A stretch of 7,133 bases of DNA, taken from the NCBI GenBank assembly GCA_020253895.1, contig JADDKG010000281.1, positions 1 through 7,133 on the forward strand, given 5' to 3'. The stretch comes from Rubrobacter sp. (GTDB lineage Bacteria > Actinomycetota > Rubrobacteria > Rubrobacterales > Rubrobacteraceae). Below the pieces are notes generated by a model, which saw only the letters and a list, made by a program, of their open reading frames with translations, did no database searches and was not told the origin of the DNA. The translations under genes and the position numbers were made by a program. Shown here piece by piece: positions 6,257 to 7,133 of this stretch; positions within the stretch are counted from its first letter, which is position 1, and every line of letters starts with the position of its first letter.

Positions 6257-6629
6257 CTCCGGCTCACCTCCTCTCCTTCTTCTCTTTAGTGGAATTGTGC
6301 CCGCGCACGGCCGTGAGGCCATGAGCAAGTTTGTCTGTTGTCGTAGTCAAGAGTGATCAAACACGCGGCGAGCACGGAGCAGGGGGCATCTCTCTGATCA
6401 CTTTGCCGGAGACACAAACCGGGCCCCTCCATGGTGCCCGCGCGCCCAGCCGCGCTGCGGCGTTGTCCGCCAGAAGCCGGGCCTGCGGCGAGAGGGGTTC
6501 GAATCCGGATCTACGGTTCCTTGTCACATCAGCGTCGATGATGGCCGCTACCTCACGTGGCGAGCGCAGCTGACTCGGCGGCCCCCTGCCGGCGCCTCCG
6601 CCCGGGACGAGGGTGACCCAGCCCCTTCA
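6257..6629. other. 373-base gap without a supported gene
   Basis: Both strands lack a convincing coding frame. The gap contains the inverted TGATCA pair (6352-6402), the 10-bp palindrome CACGGCCGTG (6306-6315), a weak minus-strand -10-like CACAAT (6299-6294) ahead of the 73-residue gene, and an isolated tRNA T-arm-like GGTTCGAATCC (6496-6506). A GC-rich stem (GGCGG/CCGCC) lies roughly 30-55 bases past the FAH stop and could help end that transcript, but it has no T run. Confidence 0.5.
6352..6402. promoter_or_regulatory. Inverted TGATCA pair upstream of the 73-residue gene (candidate operator)
   Basis: AGTGATCA at 6352-6359 and TGATCACT at 6395-6402 are perfect 8-bp inverted copies. Their TGATCA cores start 41 bases apart, near four helical turns. 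They lie 96-146 bases upstream of the ATG at 6256. The same arrangement occurs ahead of doxX (758-801), and I found TGATCA nowhere else when scanning by eye. A role as binding sites for a shared factor is inferred. Confidence 0.4.
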
Positions 6630-7133
6630 CTAACTCCACGCCCGCTTCCTGCGATACGCGGCCGGCCTCGCCCGGGGTATGGGAACGGGAGCCACACCCT
6701 CAACCACACGGTTCTCGATCTCCCCGATCCCCTCGACCCTCATCCTCACCACGTCCCCGGGTTTGAGCGGCGGAGGCTCCATGCGCCCGGCCCTCCCCCA
6801 CAGCTCGGCCAGGCATCCCGAGCCGCAGGTGCCAGACCCCAAGACGTCCCCCGGCCTGACCCAGGTGCCGCGCGAAGCGTAGGACACAAGCTCCTCGAAA
6901 GACCACGCCATGTTGGCCAGGGTGTCGTCGCCTGTCTTCTCGCCGTTCACGAAGACCTCCATCTCGAGGTGCAGCCGATCTTCGCGACGATAGGGCGCAA
7001 GCTCGTCTGGGGTGACGATCCAGGGCCCCAAAGTGTTGGCGAAGTCCTTACCCTTTGCAGGACCGAGCCCGATCTGCATCTCTTGGCGCTGGAGGTCACG
7101 GGCGGACCAGTCGTTCAGGATCGTGTAGCCCGC
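6630..7133 (-). CDS. Fumarylacetoacetate hydrolase family protein, C-terminal part
   Basis: Only the last 167 codons are in the window; the start lies beyond the right edge. The visible part is the catalytic FAH fold, whose members hydrolyse or isomerise beta-keto acids during aromatic-compound breakdown, usually with Mg2+ or Ca2+. It opens with GYTILNDWSARDLQ (residues 2-15 of the visible part), where the Asp of SARD is a family metal ligand. It continues through GPAKGKDFANTLGPWIVTPDEL (24-45), containing the conserved Lys. FVNGEKTGDD (61-70) and WSFEELVSYAS (77-87) follow, then the glycine-rich GDVLGSGTCGSGCLAELWGR (95-114). The basic C-terminus (YRRKRAWS) is ordinary. The cysteines in GTCGSGC replace residues often Val and Gly in relatives. 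The exact substrate cannot be set without the N-terminal half. No other aromatic-catabolism gene follows downstream. Confidence 0.92.
   Translation of the reverse strand, partial: AGYTILNDWSARDLQRQEMQIGLGPAKGKDFANTLGPWIVTPDELAPYRREDRLHLEMEVFVNGEKTGDDTLANMAWSFEELVSYASRGTWVRPGDVLGSGTCGSGCLAELWGRAGRMEPPPLKPGDVVRMRVEGIGEIENRVVEGVAPVPIPRARPAAYRRKRAWS

Noticed and set aside
6496..6506. GGTTCGAATCC, like a tRNA T-arm
   Set aside because: The T-stem pairs only at two positions and no matching acceptor stem, D-arm or anticodon arm is found at the right distance on either strand.
6331..6573. 80-codon plus-strand frame in the intergenic gap
   Set aside because: TTG start, no ribosome binding site, no recognisable domain, and it runs across the TGATCA pair.

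Overview
The window reads as chromosomal DNA from a high-GC Gram-positive bacterium, most likely an actinobacterium of the Rubrobacter type. This rests on strong GC bias at third codon positions, AGGAGG-type ribosome binding sites, tandem-domain universal stress proteins, a DoxX membrane protein and a GAF-GAF-LuxR regulator. The assignment is an inference from gene content and style; no rRNA or other marker gene is present. All supported genes lie on the minus strand, so transcription runs from high to low coordinates. Long open frames on the plus strand are antisense shadows caused by GC-rich codon use.

In the direction of transcription the layout is: (1) the C-terminal 167 residues of a fumarylacetoacetate-hydrolase (FAH) family enzyme, cut by the right edge (7133-6630); (2) a 373-base gap with a pair of TGATCA sites in inverted arrangement; (3) a 73-residue protein of unknown function (6256-6035); (4) a tandem universal stress protein (USP) gene interrupted by one in-frame TGA (5895-4999); (5) a two-GAF LuxR-type regulator (4764-3352) with a recognisable promoter overlapped by an inverted repeat; (6) a gap with two copies of a TGGATCA...GGAGGTC unit, possibly an old insertion-sequence end; (7) a short FAD-linked oxidase of the GlcD/GlcE type (3066-2026); (8) an intact tandem USP gene (1772-876), the same length (897 nt) as the interrupted copy; (9) a DoxX-family membrane protein (698-105), followed by a perfect 13-bp inverted repeat.

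The genes are separated by gaps of roughly 140 to 370 bases, so this looks like a neighbourhood of separately expressed stress and redox genes rather than one tight operon. Two nucleotide-binding stress proteins, a small-molecule-sensing one-component regulator, a flavin oxidase and a quinone-linked-type membrane protein would fit a redox or energy-stress locus. That link is inferred from position only. The most concrete oddity is the USP copy split by a single TGA exactly where its intact neighbour has arginine; the stop lies at the centre of a perfect inverted repeat. Two gaps, upstream of doxX and of the 73-residue gene, share the paired TGATCA architecture and may be controlled by the same factor.
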